Part shown: positions 16,361 through 26,901 of the stretch, piece after piece
Numbering within the stretch: position 1 is the stretch's first letter
Layout of the letters: every line of letters begins with the position of its first letter
NCBI GenBank assembly: GCA_900317835.1
Contig: ONIL01000003.1
Span: 38,200-102,199 of the forward strand
Direction: 5' to 3'
Source: an uncultured Prevotellaceae bacterium
GTDB taxonomy: Bacteria; Bacteroidota; Bacteroidia; Bacteroidales; Muribaculaceae
DNA length: 64,000 nt
Translations under genes and position numbers: made by a program
The notes under the pieces: model-generated
Told to the model about the DNA's origin: nothing
The model's input: the letters and a program-made list of their open reading frames with translations, nothing else
The model's database searches: none

Positions 16361-18928
16361 TCAGGACAGAATCTTGTCAATGATAATGTTGACATCGGCG
16401 ATATTGACCTCGCCGTCCCCATTGACATCGGCATTGGAGTTCACCATTGGACCGCCTAAGATAATGTCAATCACGGCATTAACGTCGGCAATATTCACCT
16501 CACTATCACCATTGACATCGCCTTGAACAACCGTGTGATAAACAAATGTGCGAATCCCGCAATAATCGGTATATTGCAGGTTGTTACCCGTTGCCAGCGT
16601 GCGGTAGGCATAACGTGCGCGAACAAAATAGGTGTTGCCGTCGGTCAACTTGCCCACTCCAGTGATAGTCCCTAACTGGGGTGTCTCAAAAGAGCCCTCA
16701 ATCGTGCCGTTATAGGAAGTGCGCGTTGGAAAAGATTCAGAAGAACTGATCTGCACCCTCAACGATGATGCGCCCTCAATGGGTTCAAAACGCACGGCAT
16801 CGGTCGAATAGAGCGCCATCGCATCCTCATCAGGACACAAGAATACGGGAACAGGCGGAATTACTTCGACTGTCGTGAATGATGAGACAGGAGTGACAGC
16901 CGAAGCATTGCCGAGCATTGCCGTCACGCGGGCATAATAGGTCGTCGCACCCGCCAATCGGTAAAGCGGCACCTGCCATCGCGCATCGTCAAGGCGCACA
17001 GTATCAGGGTTGTTCATGTTGGCTGTCGTGGACAATTCCAGCAAGTAGGTAGTGCCTGGGGCTCCCGCGGTCCACGTGATGACCGGGGTCAAGGGGACAT
17101 TGGTCTCTCCAATGGCGGGCGTGATGATGCACATCTGTCCCAACTTGAAGTGCCACAAGTCACTTGCATTGTCCCACTGGTTGAGTCCGCGGGCCACCAC
17201 ACGCCACCAGTAGTCACCCTCGGTGAGGAAGGCAATCCTGTTCAATGGGCAATCTGTTTTGGTGGTCTCGATCTGGGCCACCATGTTATCCATCTGAGCA
17301 TCAGTGAAAACTTGAACAACATAGTTCTGTGAGTCACCACGCCACTGCAATGAAGACAGTTCAGTCACTTCGGCGCCATCCTCAGGGTAAACCAGGACCG
17401 GCTTGGAGGCTTGAACCGGCTGTACACCAGGCATGACGGGAGCATACTCATTTTCCCAGCGGTCAAGAATCGACACGGCATAGCGGTAGCCCTCGCGTTT
17501 GTCATCGGGTAATCTGTAGGAGGCCCGATAACTCACACCATCGATATATTGTGCCTGGCAACTGAAATCCTTGTCCTCCACGCCATCGGGGATGGCATAC
17601 ACGACATAGCGCACATTGGGGATGCTGTCCCACGAGAGCGTGCCGTCGTTAAGGGCCAGACGGGTCACTGTGGTATAATCCTGCGTAGGTTTGAGCCATG
17701 CAGGAACGGGATTGAGGGCAATGGTAGGATAGAGCGAGTCTTTCAGCCATGTGCGCAACTGGCGCACCTTGCCGTCGATGACTTCCTTCTTGTTGCGCCA
17801 TGTGCCGTAGCGGAAGTAAACCATGCCGGGATTGCCGCCTGCAGCCATCGCCTCGCGCATTACGCGTCCCTGCTTGACAAACTCGTCAAGTGTCCATCCT
17901 GCATCGTCGGGAATCCACTGGCTGATATAGACGTGGCGGTTAAAGCGAACCGCCATCTTGCCCCACCAGGTAGTGACAGGGATAAACGTGCTGCTTGTGT
18001 TCCAATAGACCTGCGGCGCCAAGAAATCGATGGTACCCCTTGTGACCCATGCCATCGGGTCACTGTAAATTTGGTTATACTGCCAGTCGCTGCCAGCAGG
18101 ACAAGGCTCCACACCATACTTGTCGGCCACAGCCTGTGAGGTACAGGCCACGCCAGCAGGACCGATGCCGAAGCGCACCCACGGCTTGGTGGCCTTGACC
18201 ATGTCGTTAACGTCCTTGACCATCTGGTTGACGTTCTCACGGCGCCAGTCGCCCTGCGACATCGTGCCTCCCGATGCCTTGTAATCGCTATAGAGGTCGG
18301 CATCAAGCGTGAACGACGGGTTATCCTGGTTGTAGAAGTAGTCGTCGAACACGAGTCCATCAACGTCATACTTCACAATGATGTCCTTGCAGACGTCCAC
18401 CACGCGCTGCCGCACCTCGGGGATGCCGGGATTGAGCACCGTCTCATAACTGGTGGTCAACAGCCACTCGGGGTGGGTATAGACATAGTCAAGTTCGCTC
18501 TGTCCCCACGTGTTATCGCCGTGGCCATAACGATAAGGGTTGACCCAGGCATAGACCTCGATGCCGCGTTTGTGCGCCTCCTCAACCAAATAGCCGAAAG
18601 GGTCAAAAGCCGGTGCCACACCTCGCTTTCCCGAGACATAACTTGACCATGGTTCATAGGCCGAATTGTACATCGCGTCACACATCGCCCTGACGTGGTA
18701 ATAGACCACATTGATGTGGTTGACCGCCATCGTGTCAAGCATCTTGCAGCAGGCATTCTGCATGATGGGCGTGTTACTCTCGGTAATAGCGCCGCTGGGC
18801 CAGTCATTCAGGTAGGCAGTCATCCAGATGCCGCGTTGCTCGCGCTTGGGAGCGGCATCTTGGGCGGCATGGACAAAACTGGCGGCAAAGGCCGCCAGTA
18901 AAGCTATGATAGTTAATGTACGTTTCAT
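16361..18928 (-). CDS. GHL10 (family 10-like) glycosyl hydrolase with C-terminal dockerin
   Basis: This 855-residue protein has a signal peptide (MKRTLTIIALLAAFAASFVHA). The N-terminal domain (about 30-400) is a GHL10/DUF187 TIM barrel: REQRGIWMTAYLNDWPSG, NHINVVYYHVRAMCDAMY, GIEVYAWVNPYRYG, DGLVFDDYFY, FLAPQVYW. It is followed by fibronectin-III-like strands (about 430-790) and two dockerin-like F-hands (DVNGDSEVNIADVNAVID and DVNGDGEVNIADVNIIID) that finish the protein. Relatives act on glycan backbones containing amino sugars or uronic acids; substrate cannot be fixed here. It is the enzyme of the susC-susD operon, 36 bp after the PKD lipoprotein gene. With no T9SS tail, its surface attachment probably depends on the dockerin. 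Confidence 0.88.
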   Translation of the reverse strand: MKRTLTIIALLAAFAASFVHAAQDAAPKREQRGIWMTAYLNDWPSGAITESNTPIMQNACCKMLDTMAVNHINVVYYHVRAMCDAMYNSAYEPWSSYVSGKRGVAPAFDPFGYLVEEAHKRGIEVYAWVNPYRYGHGDNTWGQSELDYVYTHPEWLLTTSYETVLNPGIPEVRQRVVDVCKDIIVKYDVDGLVFDDYFYNQDNPSFTLDADLYSDYKASGGTMSQGDWRRENVNQMVKDVNDMVKATKPWVRFGIGPAGVACTSQAVADKYGVEPCPAGSDWQYNQIYSDPMAWVTRGTIDFLAPQVYWNTSSTFIPVTTWWGKMAVRFNRHVYISQWIPDDAGWTLDEFVKQGRVMREAMAAGGNPGMVYFRYGTWRNKKEVIDGKVRQLRTWLKDSLYPTIALNPVPAWLKPTQDYTTVTRLALNDGTLSWDSIPNVRYVVYAIPDGVEDKDFSCQAQYIDGVSYRASYRLPDDKREGYRYAVSILDRWENEYAPVMPGVQPVQASKPVLVYPEDGAEVTELSSLQWRGDSQNYVVQVFTDAQMDNMVAQIETTKTDCPLNRIAFLTEGDYWWRVVARGLNQWDNASDLWHFKLGQMCIITPAIGETNVPLTPVITWTAGAPGTTYLLELSTTANMNNPDTVRLDDARWQVPLYRLAGATTYYARVTAMLGNASAVTPVSSFTTVEVIPPVPVFLCPDEDAMALYSTDAVRFEPIEGASSLRVQISSSESFPTRTSYNGTIEGSFETPQLGTITGVGKLTDGNTYFVRARYAYRTLATGNNLQYTDYCGIRTFVYHTVVQGDVNGDSEVNIADVNAVIDIILGGPMVNSNADVNGDGEVNIADVNIIIDKILS

Positions 18929-18964
18929 TGGGACGTGCTGAATTAACTGGATGTTCTTGACTGA

Positions 18965-20707
18965 CTAGAACAAGTTGGTCAAGCGCGGGTTGATGCACAC
19001 GCCCAATATCTTGTCCTTGTTGCCATTGAAATTATAGACCTTGCCATCATTAGGGTTAAAGTAATACAGGCCAGTGGTGTAGGTTTTCTCGGTCGTCGCA
19101 GCGCGGAAACCGAAGTAAACGTAGTGTGTCTGGCTGTCCACAGCAAACTGGGTGGTGTAGACACCCTCGGCATCAGTCGTGTTGATGGGATCGGCCTCCA
19201 TTGTGATGAAATTGATGTACTTGTCATAGGTCACCGTCGCATTGTCGGCAGGAATCGAATACTGGGTAAAGCCCACACCGGGCGTGGTTCCTTTAGTCAT
19301 CCACACATACAGGTAGCCCAAGTCCTCATCGAGCGTGAAAGCGCGGGGTTGAGTGGTCTCGAGCACGATGGGATAAGGAACGGGCACACCCGTACCGGTC
19401 TTGCCGATGTCGCTGGGCTTGAAGCGGTAGATGCCGTTACCCGAGTAGTTCTTACCCCACCAGAACTTGCCACTGCGGTCAAGATAAAGCCCCGTATGGA
19501 TGGCACCATAGGCAATACCCTGGCCATAGTAACTCAACTGGTTGTTGACCACAAAGTAGCCCGCCGTGCTGCTGAAGTTGGTCTGCTCGGTCTCGCCACG
19601 CGTGGTGAGCGGGATGCGGCGGATGCCCGTGTTGCGGTCGGTATAATACAGATTGGTGCCGTCGGTGCAACCCTGGAAGGGGTCGTTAAAGGCCTGACCG
19701 CCCACATTGGTAATCATCACATTAGTGGTCAAGCCGTCGGCACTCATGACGGTTATCTTGCCGTCACCCAGATTGCTGGCCTCATCATTGATATAGTAGT
19801 ACTGCTTGCCGCAGTCCAGGATATAGATGTTATCCTGCTCGATGGTGGCACTGTCGGTCACTGTCTTCTCGGTAGCAAACACCAGCGTGGTGGGCATATT
19901 GCCCGAGCTCACGCCCATATCGAACGGTAGATTCTTGGTTCCAGCCGGCAACTGCGAGAGGTCCACTAGCTTGACAGCCATAATGTTACCGCCCTGGGTA
20001 GCATAATAGAGCGTGGGTGCGGGAATCGAGGAGCCCACCTGCACGTTGACATAGCTGTCCTCAAGGCGGCGGTTCTCGCCATTGATGTCAAACCACGTCT
20101 GCAGCGTGATCTTCTGCGACCCGATGTTACCGAATGTCAGCTTACCGGGGTTATCAATCGTGCCGTCGGCATGGCTGTAGCCCTCAAAGGTCGTGATCAG
20201 ATTGCCCTGACCGTCGCGGGTGCCCTCAGGGAAAGTCCACACATACTTGCAAGTCAGGTTCTCGGGGTTAGGCAACTCGATGTCGAGAAGCACATCCACA
20301 TCGTTGATGACCACGGGTGTAGCGCTCTGTTCGGCAACGCTCAGCACGGGAGCGATGTCATAGATGAGCAACGGATAGGTGCGGCTGCCCACTCCATCGA
20401 TTGTCAGCGTCACCTGATAGATGCCCGCCTTGGCATACTTGTGGGAAGGGTTCTGGTCGGTTGATGATGTACCGTCACCAAAGTCCCACGACACTTGCCC
20501 CGACTTGGAAGAAGTGTTGGTGAACTCGACGGTCGATACCACGTAAAAGTCCAAGCCATAACGGTCATCATCTACCCTGTAGGTGAAGTCCACATCCCTA
20601 GTGGGGAAGTTGTCATAGTCAGGTGTCTTATCGACACATGACACGACAGTCATCACCATCAGGAGCAAAGATGCTATTTTATTGAACGTCTTCATCATTT
20701 CCTTCAT
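18965..20707 (-). CDS. PKD-domain surface lipoprotein (candidate surface glycan-binding protein)
   Basis: This 580-residue lipoprotein has the lipobox VMTVVSC near residue 24; the second Met cluster (MMKTFNK) could also be the start. A PKD domain spans about 40-125 (VSWDFGDGTSSTDQNPSHKYAKAG). The remaining 400 residues are beta-rich with propeller-like units (LYYATQGGNIMAVKL, NLYYTDRNTGIRRIPL, LYLDRSGKFWWGKNY). Its place in the operon after susD and one other lipoprotein is that of a surface glycan-binding protein, which captures polysaccharide for the SusCD pair. The function is inferred from position and domain type. Confidence 0.8.
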   Translation of the reverse strand: MKEMMKTFNKIASLLLMVMTVVSCVDKTPDYDNFPTRDVDFTYRVDDDRYGLDFYVVSTVEFTNTSSKSGQVSWDFGDGTSSTDQNPSHKYAKAGIYQVTLTIDGVGSRTYPLLIYDIAPVLSVAEQSATPVVINDVDVLLDIELPNPENLTCKYVWTFPEGTRDGQGNLITTFEGYSHADGTIDNPGKLTFGNIGSQKITLQTWFDINGENRRLEDSYVNVQVGSSIPAPTLYYATQGGNIMAVKLVDLSQLPAGTKNLPFDMGVSSGNMPTTLVFATEKTVTDSATIEQDNIYILDCGKQYYYINDEASNLGDGKITVMSADGLTTNVMITNVGGQAFNDPFQGCTDGTNLYYTDRNTGIRRIPLTTRGETEQTNFSSTAGYFVVNNQLSYYGQGIAYGAIHTGLYLDRSGKFWWGKNYSGNGIYRFKPSDIGKTGTGVPVPYPIVLETTQPRAFTLDEDLGYLYVWMTKGTTPGVGFTQYSIPADNATVTYDKYINFITMEADPINTTDAEGVYTTQFAVDSQTHYVYFGFRAATTEKTYTTGLYYFNPNDGKVYNFNGNKDKILGVCINPRLTNLF

Positions 20708-20717
20708 CTTTTAAGGG

Positions 20718-21776
20718 TTAATTCAATGTCACTTCTTTATTATCGGTCGTTACACCCACCTTGCCGTCGGTGTCATACACGCGGAACTCGGGTTCCAGAT
20801 AATAGGTGCGCGAGAAGTTCACGGTGTAAGCCTTGTCAGCAGTGTTGTAGATCCACGACGTGAAAGGTATTGTCTCGATCATGCTCTTGAAATAGGGCAT
20901 GTACTGGCGGCGCACAGTCGTGATCTTGCCACCCGTGTCGTCGCTATAGCGCGAGAAGAGCCAGAACGACGACTTGTAAACCGGTTGCACATTCACACCC
21001 GACGGAGCGGCACTCTCGTCGTCAATCTCATGATAAACGGCCTTGCCATCCTCGCCAATGGTGATGTAATAGTAGTGGTCCACCTCGTCGGTAGTGTACC
21101 AGGCGTTGGACTTGTCGGCTGAAACCGTCTCAGTCGGGAAATCGATGCCGTACTGGGCATTCAACTGCTCAAACAACTCGATGGGGAAGTCGTAGTTGAT
21201 ATAGACGTTGCGCAGGTCGTTGTAGTAGGTGCTGTCCTTGGTCAACGCATTGACCATGTAGGAAGTGAACTCCTGCTGGAACGTCGGTGGATAGTAACTG
21301 TCAAACTTCTCCTGATCCCACTCCTCGGGATTTACCCAGGTCACGGGGGCCAGAGTACGCGATGTCGGGAAACTGTCGGTAAGGACGTACTCATATCCGT
21401 CCCATTCGGCCTTGCTGTGGGGATAGGTGGCCACCATCTGGCTAGAGCGTACGGTATCGGTCAACGAGTAGGTCTTGGTATAGGCCAGCGACGTGGTCAG
21501 CTTACTTGTTGCGGTGGCACTCTGCTCACGCTTGATCAGGCACCACACCTCGCTGTGGTCGATGGCCTTCTCGCTAGTGGTGTAGTACTTGCCCTTGAAC
21601 GTGGCATAGCGACCTGCCTTGACTACGGTAGAACCCTGCTCCCAATCCACGGTGGGCAATATCTGACCAAGTTCGCCATTGTCGGCAAAGGGGTCATGTA
21701 TTGCACACGATGCGGTGAGCAGTGCCATCATGGCTATCAGTCCATATATTCTATATCGTTTCATCATAGTTGTCAA
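20718..21776 (-). CDS. Surface lipoprotein of unknown family in the sus operon
   Basis: This 352-residue lipoprotein has the signal RYRIYGLIAMMALLTASC. The body is rich in Tyr, Asp and Thr with no motif I recognise (TFKGKYYTTSEKAIDHSEVWCLI, YYPTFQQEF-like, PYFKSMIETIPFTSWIYNT). The C-terminal strand pattern (KAYTVNFSRTYYLEPEFRVYD) looks like an outer-membrane-associated beta domain. It lies between susD and the PKD lipoprotein with gaps of 30 and 10 bp, so it is certainly in the operon. By position it could be a SusE-like glycan-binding lipoprotein. Confidence 0.75.
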   Translation of the reverse strand: MTTMMKRYRIYGLIAMMALLTASCAIHDPFADNGELGQILPTVDWEQGSTVVKAGRYATFKGKYYTTSEKAIDHSEVWCLIKREQSATATSKLTTSLAYTKTYSLTDTVRSSQMVATYPHSKAEWDGYEYVLTDSFPTSRTLAPVTWVNPEEWDQEKFDSYYPPTFQQEFTSYMVNALTKDSTYYNDLRNVYINYDFPIELFEQLNAQYGIDFPTETVSADKSNAWYTTDEVDHYYYITIGEDGKAVYHEIDDESAAPSGVNVQPVYKSSFWLFSRYSDDTGGKITTVRRQYMPYFKSMIETIPFTSWIYNTADKAYTVNFSRTYYLEPEFRVYDTDGKVGVTTDNKEVTLN

Positions 21777-21806
21777 CTATATTAACTATTATCTAATAAC
21801 TATTAA

Positions 21807-23726
21807 CTACTCTTGGGTCAACGAGGTGACTTCACCATAGTTGTGAGCCCAGATCATGGGTTCCTGCAACCACTTGTAGTTCTTGTAGGCCCCCAGGCGC
21901 TCAAGTTCAGGTCGGTTGTACTTCTCCTCAGTCTCAGGATCATAGTTGATGCGCTGGATCCAGGTGTTCTCCTTCTGTTCCTCGGTCAAGCCGTCAATCC
22001 AGTAGGCGGCATACAGATTGTAGGGCCTGCGCAACGTCGGATAGATGATTTCCTGGTTGTCACCAATGCCGTAGTGGTTGCGGTTGTTGCTGTAGTGGTA
22101 ACGGCGCATGTCGGTCCACTGCTCAGGCTGCAGGTACATGGCAATGTACTTCTGCTGCATGAGGTCACTCAACGAGAATTCGCTGGGATTGAAGAACCAG
22201 TGCTTGTTGCCGCGGTCGGTCACCTTGTGGACAGCAGGCGTGCTGCTCGTTCCACGGAAGTAGTCCTCGTTGTCGAGGAATGCAGCCACCTGACCCTCCC
22301 AGTACTCGGCAGCCTGATAGCCGGGCTTGCCGCCAGCGACTGCATTACCAGGATACTTGTTGTCGGTATTGGCATTGTAATTCTCGTTGGGATAGTTGCG
22401 CAGGAACGCGTCGAGATGCCTCTGGATGTTCCATTGCGTGGCCTCTTTAGCCAGAGCGCATGCCTCGGTCTTGTTGCCCATCCAGTACATGGCCTCGGCC
22501 TTGATGAAATATAGTTCCTCCATCGTGAAGATGGGGTTGTAGGCATCAGCTGCGCCAGCGTAGGCTCCCATGTACAAGTTGGGATAGTTGGCGATCTTAT
22601 AGGACGTTCCCATGCCGATGTTGTTCTCCAGGTAACGCATCTTGATGCGCTCGCTGGCCACCGAGGGGCTTGCAGGACCCGTGCGGGCAATCATCAGCAG
22701 TCCGCAGCGCGGATCGTTGGCAAAGCCGTCGTGGGCACCCTCGGCATTAAACATGCCGCAGGTCATCTCGTTGTCGGGCTTGCTGATACCCATCAAGTCC
22801 ACCATGAAGAACTTGCTCGGGATAGCGCTGCCCAAGAGGTTGCCACGTGACTCCCACGAGTTGATGACAGGCTGGGCGACGCTCCACACGGCGTTCTGTG
22901 TGCCCGTGCCGCCGTCCCAGTAGTAGCGGGGCTCGTTGCCGAACCATGGCTCGCGGCCGCCCTGATAATCAAACACATCACCCTTGCGCCACTGGTTGAT
23001 GGCGGCATCGGCAGCGTCGATAATCTGCTGGCACATCGCAGGGCTGCGGTCCACATTGGGGATATTGCGCAGCAGCAGACGGGCCTTGACAGCATAAACC
23101 AGACCTTTCCACTTCTCGAGGTCGCCACCATAAACGCGGTCTTCCTTGGCCGTGAGCGGCTGGTTGTCGGGGTTGTTGATTATCTCGGGATTCTCATACA
23201 TCTTGATGAGTTCATCGCATTCCTGCATCATCCAGGCATATACCGATGCCTGCGTGTCATAGGTTGGTGCGATGCTCTCATAGGCCTCGCTGCGAGGCAT
23301 ATCGCCAAAGGCGTCGGTCGTCAACTGGGTCGACATCAACATGATGGTGCGCCCTATGAGCTCATAATTGGGCGAATTGATGGCCTGGGAGTTCTTTACC
23401 AGATTCACCGTGTTCTTGCCTATATCATAGAAATGGCGGCGCCACATCGGGTGGCGGTTCATCGTCAGCATCTCCCACTCGCACTTGTAGCTGTAGGCGC
23501 CCACCGAACTCTTGCCGCCGGTGGTAAGCATTTGGGAGAAGTAGGCGTAATATTCGCTATGGTCATAGACAATCTGCTGGGCATAGTAAATGATGACGGG
23601 CAGACCGTCCTTGGCCTCGATATCATGGGCCCTGTCGGGGTTAACGTTATCGTCGAGGATATCGTTGCAGCTCACCGACACCAGGCCAACCAGCATTAAC
23701 AATGCTAAAAATTTGATCTTTTTCAT
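21807..23726 (-). CDS. SusD/RagB-family outer-membrane nutrient-binding lipoprotein
   Basis: This 639-residue lipoprotein has the lipobox LVSVSCND near residue 20. The sequence has the SusD-like helical scaffold: DGLPVIIYYAQQIVYDHSEYY, QLTTDAFGDMPRSEAY, DLEKWKGLVYAVKARLLLRN, MEELYFIKAEAMYWMGNKTEACALAKEA, and a C-terminal QKYIAMYLQPEQWTDMRRYHY. SusD proteins lie over the SusC channel and bind the glycan or peptide before import. Its position 17 bp after susC is diagnostic. The substrate cannot be inferred from the sequence alone. Confidence 0.95.
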   Translation of the reverse strand: MKKIKFLALLMLVGLVSVSCNDILDDNVNPDRAHDIEAKDGLPVIIYYAQQIVYDHSEYYAYFSQMLTTGGKSSVGAYSYKCEWEMLTMNRHPMWRRHFYDIGKNTVNLVKNSQAINSPNYELIGRTIMLMSTQLTTDAFGDMPRSEAYESIAPTYDTQASVYAWMMQECDELIKMYENPEIINNPDNQPLTAKEDRVYGGDLEKWKGLVYAVKARLLLRNIPNVDRSPAMCQQIIDAADAAINQWRKGDVFDYQGGREPWFGNEPRYYWDGGTGTQNAVWSVAQPVINSWESRGNLLGSAIPSKFFMVDLMGISKPDNEMTCGMFNAEGAHDGFANDPRCGLLMIARTGPASPSVASERIKMRYLENNIGMGTSYKIANYPNLYMGAYAGAADAYNPIFTMEELYFIKAEAMYWMGNKTEACALAKEATQWNIQRHLDAFLRNYPNENYNANTDNKYPGNAVAGGKPGYQAAEYWEGQVAAFLDNEDYFRGTSSTPAVHKVTDRGNKHWFFNPSEFSLSDLMQQKYIAMYLQPEQWTDMRRYHYSNNRNHYGIGDNQEIIYPTLRRPYNLYAAYWIDGLTEEQKENTWIQRINYDPETEEKYNRPELERLGAYKNYKWLQEPMIWAHNYGEVTSLTQE

Positions 23727-23743
23727 AGTCGTTGGCCTCCTGT

Positions 23744-26700
23744 TTAGAACGTTGCTTTAAGCGTGAAATTGAAACTGCGCGTGCTGGGCACATTGTAGTT
23801 GTCGATGCCGGCGCCACCGGTACCACCAGCCGTCGATGCCAGCACGGCGGGATCGTTGCCGCGGTACTTGGTCAACAGGAACAGGTTGCGGGCCGTGGCC
23901 GTGAGCGACAAACCCTTGACGGGCCAAGTGCGCTTGAAGTGCTTGCCGAAGTCATAACTCAGCGTCACATAGCTCAAGCGAATGTAGGAACCGTCCTCAA
24001 TGAAGTTGGACGAGACGGTGGAATAGTAGGTATTAATAAAGTAGGAGTCAAGCACGATGGGGGTCGTGTTCTTGACATAGGTTGTCGTTCCATCAGGACC
24101 GGGCACAGCCTGCACACCATCAATGATGTACTCGCGGTTGCGGTAACGGTCATACAGGCTACTCATGCCGTTGGTGATCTGGCTGCGGCCTGTCACGTTG
24201 ATCACGTCACCGCCCTTGCGGCCGTCGAGCAGGAAGGACAGTGTAGCGTTCTTGTAACGCAACGTGCTACCCACACCCAGCAACCAGTCGGGCTCACGAT
24301 TGCCGATGTAGAGACCCTTGGCACTGTCGATAATGGGATAGCCGTTCTCGTCACAGATGATTTTACCATCCGGGTCACGCACGTAGTCCTTACCCGAAAT
24401 ACCCGTCGATGACTCATGCAGGCGGGCAACGGGGAAGATGTCACCATACTGGGTGCCTTGAATCTCGGTCAACTCGTTAGGCAGGTAGAGCACCTTGCTG
24501 CGATTGAACGAGAAATTAGCAAATGCTGTCCACAAGAAATCGGTAGCCTTGATAATATCCTGGTTGAGTGAAATCTCCATACCGTGGTTCTTGAGGCTAC
24601 CCTCGTTGCGGGTCTGCAAGATAGTGCCCGAGGCTGGCGACACACGCACACTCACAATCTGGTTATCGACCGTTGTGGAGTAGTAGGCAATGTCAAGGCG
24701 GGTCCAGTTCCGGAAGAAGCGCAGGTCGGCGCCAATCTCCCAGGACTTGGTCATCTCGGGTTCAAGGTCGATGGCACGAGACGTCGTGGGGTCAACACCA
24801 TAGCCCGCATCGGGGAAGAGGGTCCACTGCTTGTAGGTATCGGTGAACAAATAGCGGGGGCTATCCTTACCTACCTTGGCCCAGTTACCACGCAACTTGC
24901 CGTAACTGAACCAGTCATTGCTCAGATTGAACAACTCGCTGAAAATGACACCCGCAGTAATGGAGGGATAGAAGTAGTTGGTCTTGGAAGCCTGCCTGAA
25001 GGCCGATGAGCCGTCCATGCGGCCTGTTACCGACAACTGCGCCATGCCCTTGTAGTCAAAACGCAACTCACCGAAGTGGCCATACTTGTTGTACTTGCTG
25101 TGATAAAGCGTTGGGTGGTTGCTGATGAGCAGGTCACCATTGGTGAAGTCGGTGTTGTTAAAACTGTAGAATTCACCGCCCAGCTGGAAGTGCTCATTAT
25201 AGATCGAGGACTCAAGGCCCTCGGTTTCCTTGTATTCCAGACCGTAGAGGGCACTCACCGTGTAATCCTCGGCAAAAGTGTGCTGATAGGTTGCCAGCAG
25301 CTGCATGTTGAGCAGCGAACCTCTTGAGGGCTGGAAACTGTAGGAACCGAATTTGGACTGCATGTCCGAAAGCTTGGTCTGCACATCCTCGGCATTGGGG
25401 TCGACCAGATCACCATCATAGATGCGGGGCACGGTGTAAGCGTCGTACATCGAGTAACTCTTGTCATAGCCCATCTTGCCCGTGAACACCAGATTCTTAA
25501 TAGGCTCGTAGCTGATCTGGCCATTGAGGACGAAGCGGTTTCCCTCGGTCTGGCTCCAGTCCATATAGCGGCCGAAGTAAGGGGACACGGCTCCGTTGAT
25601 GCGCTCGGTATCAAGCAGGTTCTCCCAGTGGTCATAGTAGGCCCACCAGTTCACATGACCCTCGAGGGTACGATAGTCGCTCATGTCCTTATTGATGCCC
25701 CAATTGTAGATGGTGGACATCGAGTTGCCAAAGCCGCGGCTCGTGCGGTTCATGAAGTTGGCACTCAGTTGCACGGTCACCTTGTCACTGGGCTTATAGG
25801 AACCCTTGAGCAAGACATTGACCTGCTTGCGGTAGTCCTTGGGGACAATACCCTTATTGTCGGTATAGGAGACTGAAGCATAGGAGGTGAACTTATCAGT
25901 ACCTCCGCTCACACTCACATCATACTTCTGCAGGATTCCCGTCTGGAGGAATTCCTTCAAGTTATTATAGTAATGGTCATTCTCGCCCAGATAGGGGCCC
26001 CAACCACCACTGCCCATGTTCTCCTTGTACATCCCCTTAGCGCCAGGGATAAAGGTACTCTGTATTCTGGGCAGTCGGAAAGGGGTATTCAGCTCCAACG
26101 AGGCCGAGGCCGTTACCGTTATTTCACCATGCTTGCCGCCACTCTTAGTCGTGATCATGATGACACCATTGGCACCCTCTTGGCCATATAGCGCCGACGC
26201 AGCAGCACCCTTCAACACAGTGATGTTTTCGATGTCGTTGGGATTCAAGTCAGCCAGGGTTGAGGCACCGCCACGGATGGCCATGCCGTCAATAATCATC
26301 AGCGGCTCGTTGCTCTGGGAGTTGTTCATCGACGAGATGGCGCGGATGATGACCTGGGTCGATGAGTTGGGCGAACTACCGCCCGTGCTCACCTGCAGAC
26401 CGGCAATCTTGCCTTGCAACGAGTTGGCAAAATTGGTGGAACCGCCAGCGGTCACCTGTTCCTCGTCAAGGGACTGAACGGCGAAGTTCAGTTTTTTCTT
26501 CTCTTGGGTCTGGCCCATGGCGGTCACCACAACCTCGCCCAGCACTTGAGCATTGTCATCAAGCGAGATATTGACCACCGATTGTCCGGCGGCAATTCTC
26601 ACGCTCTTAGGAATCATGCCCACGTAGCTCACGTCGAGCACGTCGCCATCGCCCGCCTCTATCGAGAAACGGCCTTCAAAGTCGGTCGCCGTGCCGCGCA

Positions 26701-26839
26701 TCGTACCGTGCACCTTGACCGACGCGCCGATGATCGGCTCGCCGTCGCTCGACTGCGTCACCACGCCTGTCACTACACGGGCTAGTCCCGGCAGTGACAA
26801 GAGGCTTAGGCACAGTAGCAATAGTAACTGTTTTCTCAT
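23744..26839 (-). CDS. SusC/RagA-family TonB-linked outer-membrane transporter
   Basis: This 1031-residue protein begins with a signal peptide (RKQLLLLLCLSLLSLPGLARV). A carboxypeptidase-D-like domain follows (VTGVVTQSSDGEPIIGASVKVHGT), then the plug domain with DGMAIRGGASTLADLNPNDIENITVLKGAAASALYGQEGANGVI split across residues of about 185-230, and the large beta-barrel ending in FNFTLKATF with the usual terminal Phe. The typical TonB-box region is VVVTAMGQTQEKK. It imports glycan oligomers across the outer membrane using TonB energy, in a complex with the SusD encoded next. It is the first gene of a six-gene minus-strand operon. No hybrid two-component or anti-sigma regulator lies nearby. 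Confidence 0.96.
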   Translation of the reverse strand: MRKQLLLLLCLSLLSLPGLARVVTGVVTQSSDGEPIIGASVKVHGTMRGTATDFEGRFSIEAGDGDVLDVSYVGMIPKSVRIAAGQSVVNISLDDNAQVLGEVVVTAMGQTQEKKKLNFAVQSLDEEQVTAGGSTNFANSLQGKIAGLQVSTGGSSPNSSTQVIIRAISSMNNSQSNEPLMIIDGMAIRGGASTLADLNPNDIENITVLKGAAASALYGQEGANGVIMITTKSGGKHGEITVTASASLELNTPFRLPRIQSTFIPGAKGMYKENMGSGGWGPYLGENDHYYNNLKEFLQTGILQKYDVSVSGGTDKFTSYASVSYTDNKGIVPKDYRKQVNVLLKGSYKPSDKVTVQLSANFMNRTSRGFGNSMSTIYNWGINKDMSDYRTLEGHVNWWAYYDHWENLLDTERINGAVSPYFGRYMDWSQTEGNRFVLNGQISYEPIKNLVFTGKMGYDKSYSMYDAYTVPRIYDGDLVDPNAEDVQTKLSDMQSKFGSYSFQPSRGSLLNMQLLATYQHTFAEDYTVSALYGLEYKETEGLESSIYNEHFQLGGEFYSFNNTDFTNGDLLISNHPTLYHSKYNKYGHFGELRFDYKGMAQLSVTGRMDGSSAFRQASKTNYFYPSITAGVIFSELFNLSNDWFSYGKLRGNWAKVGKDSPRYLFTDTYKQWTLFPDAGYGVDPTTSRAIDLEPEMTKSWEIGADLRFFRNWTRLDIAYYSTTVDNQIVSVRVSPASGTILQTRNEGSLKNHGMEISLNQDIIKATDFLWTAFANFSFNRSKVLYLPNELTEIQGTQYGDIFPVARLHESSTGISGKDYVRDPDGKIICDENGYPIIDSAKGLYIGNREPDWLLGVGSTLRYKNATLSFLLDGRKGGDVINVTGRSQITNGMSSLYDRYRNREYIIDGVQAVPGPDGTTTYVKNTTPIVLDSYFINTYYSTVSSNFIEDGSYIRLSYVTLSYDFGKHFKRTWPVKGLSLTATARNLFLLTKYRGNDPAVLASTAGGTGGAGIDNYNVPSTRSFNFTLKATF

Positions 26840-26901
26840 TTTTGCGTTAGGTTTTTATGATTAGGTAATAATTTCGGAAAAGTTGGTTATAGTTGGAACT
26901 A

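Noticed and set aside
9500-16500. Recurring ~60-bp near-identical DNA segments that could suggest a CRISPR or intergenic repeat family
   Set aside because: They encode the dockerin F-hand repeats at the ends of genes, with no regular spacers.
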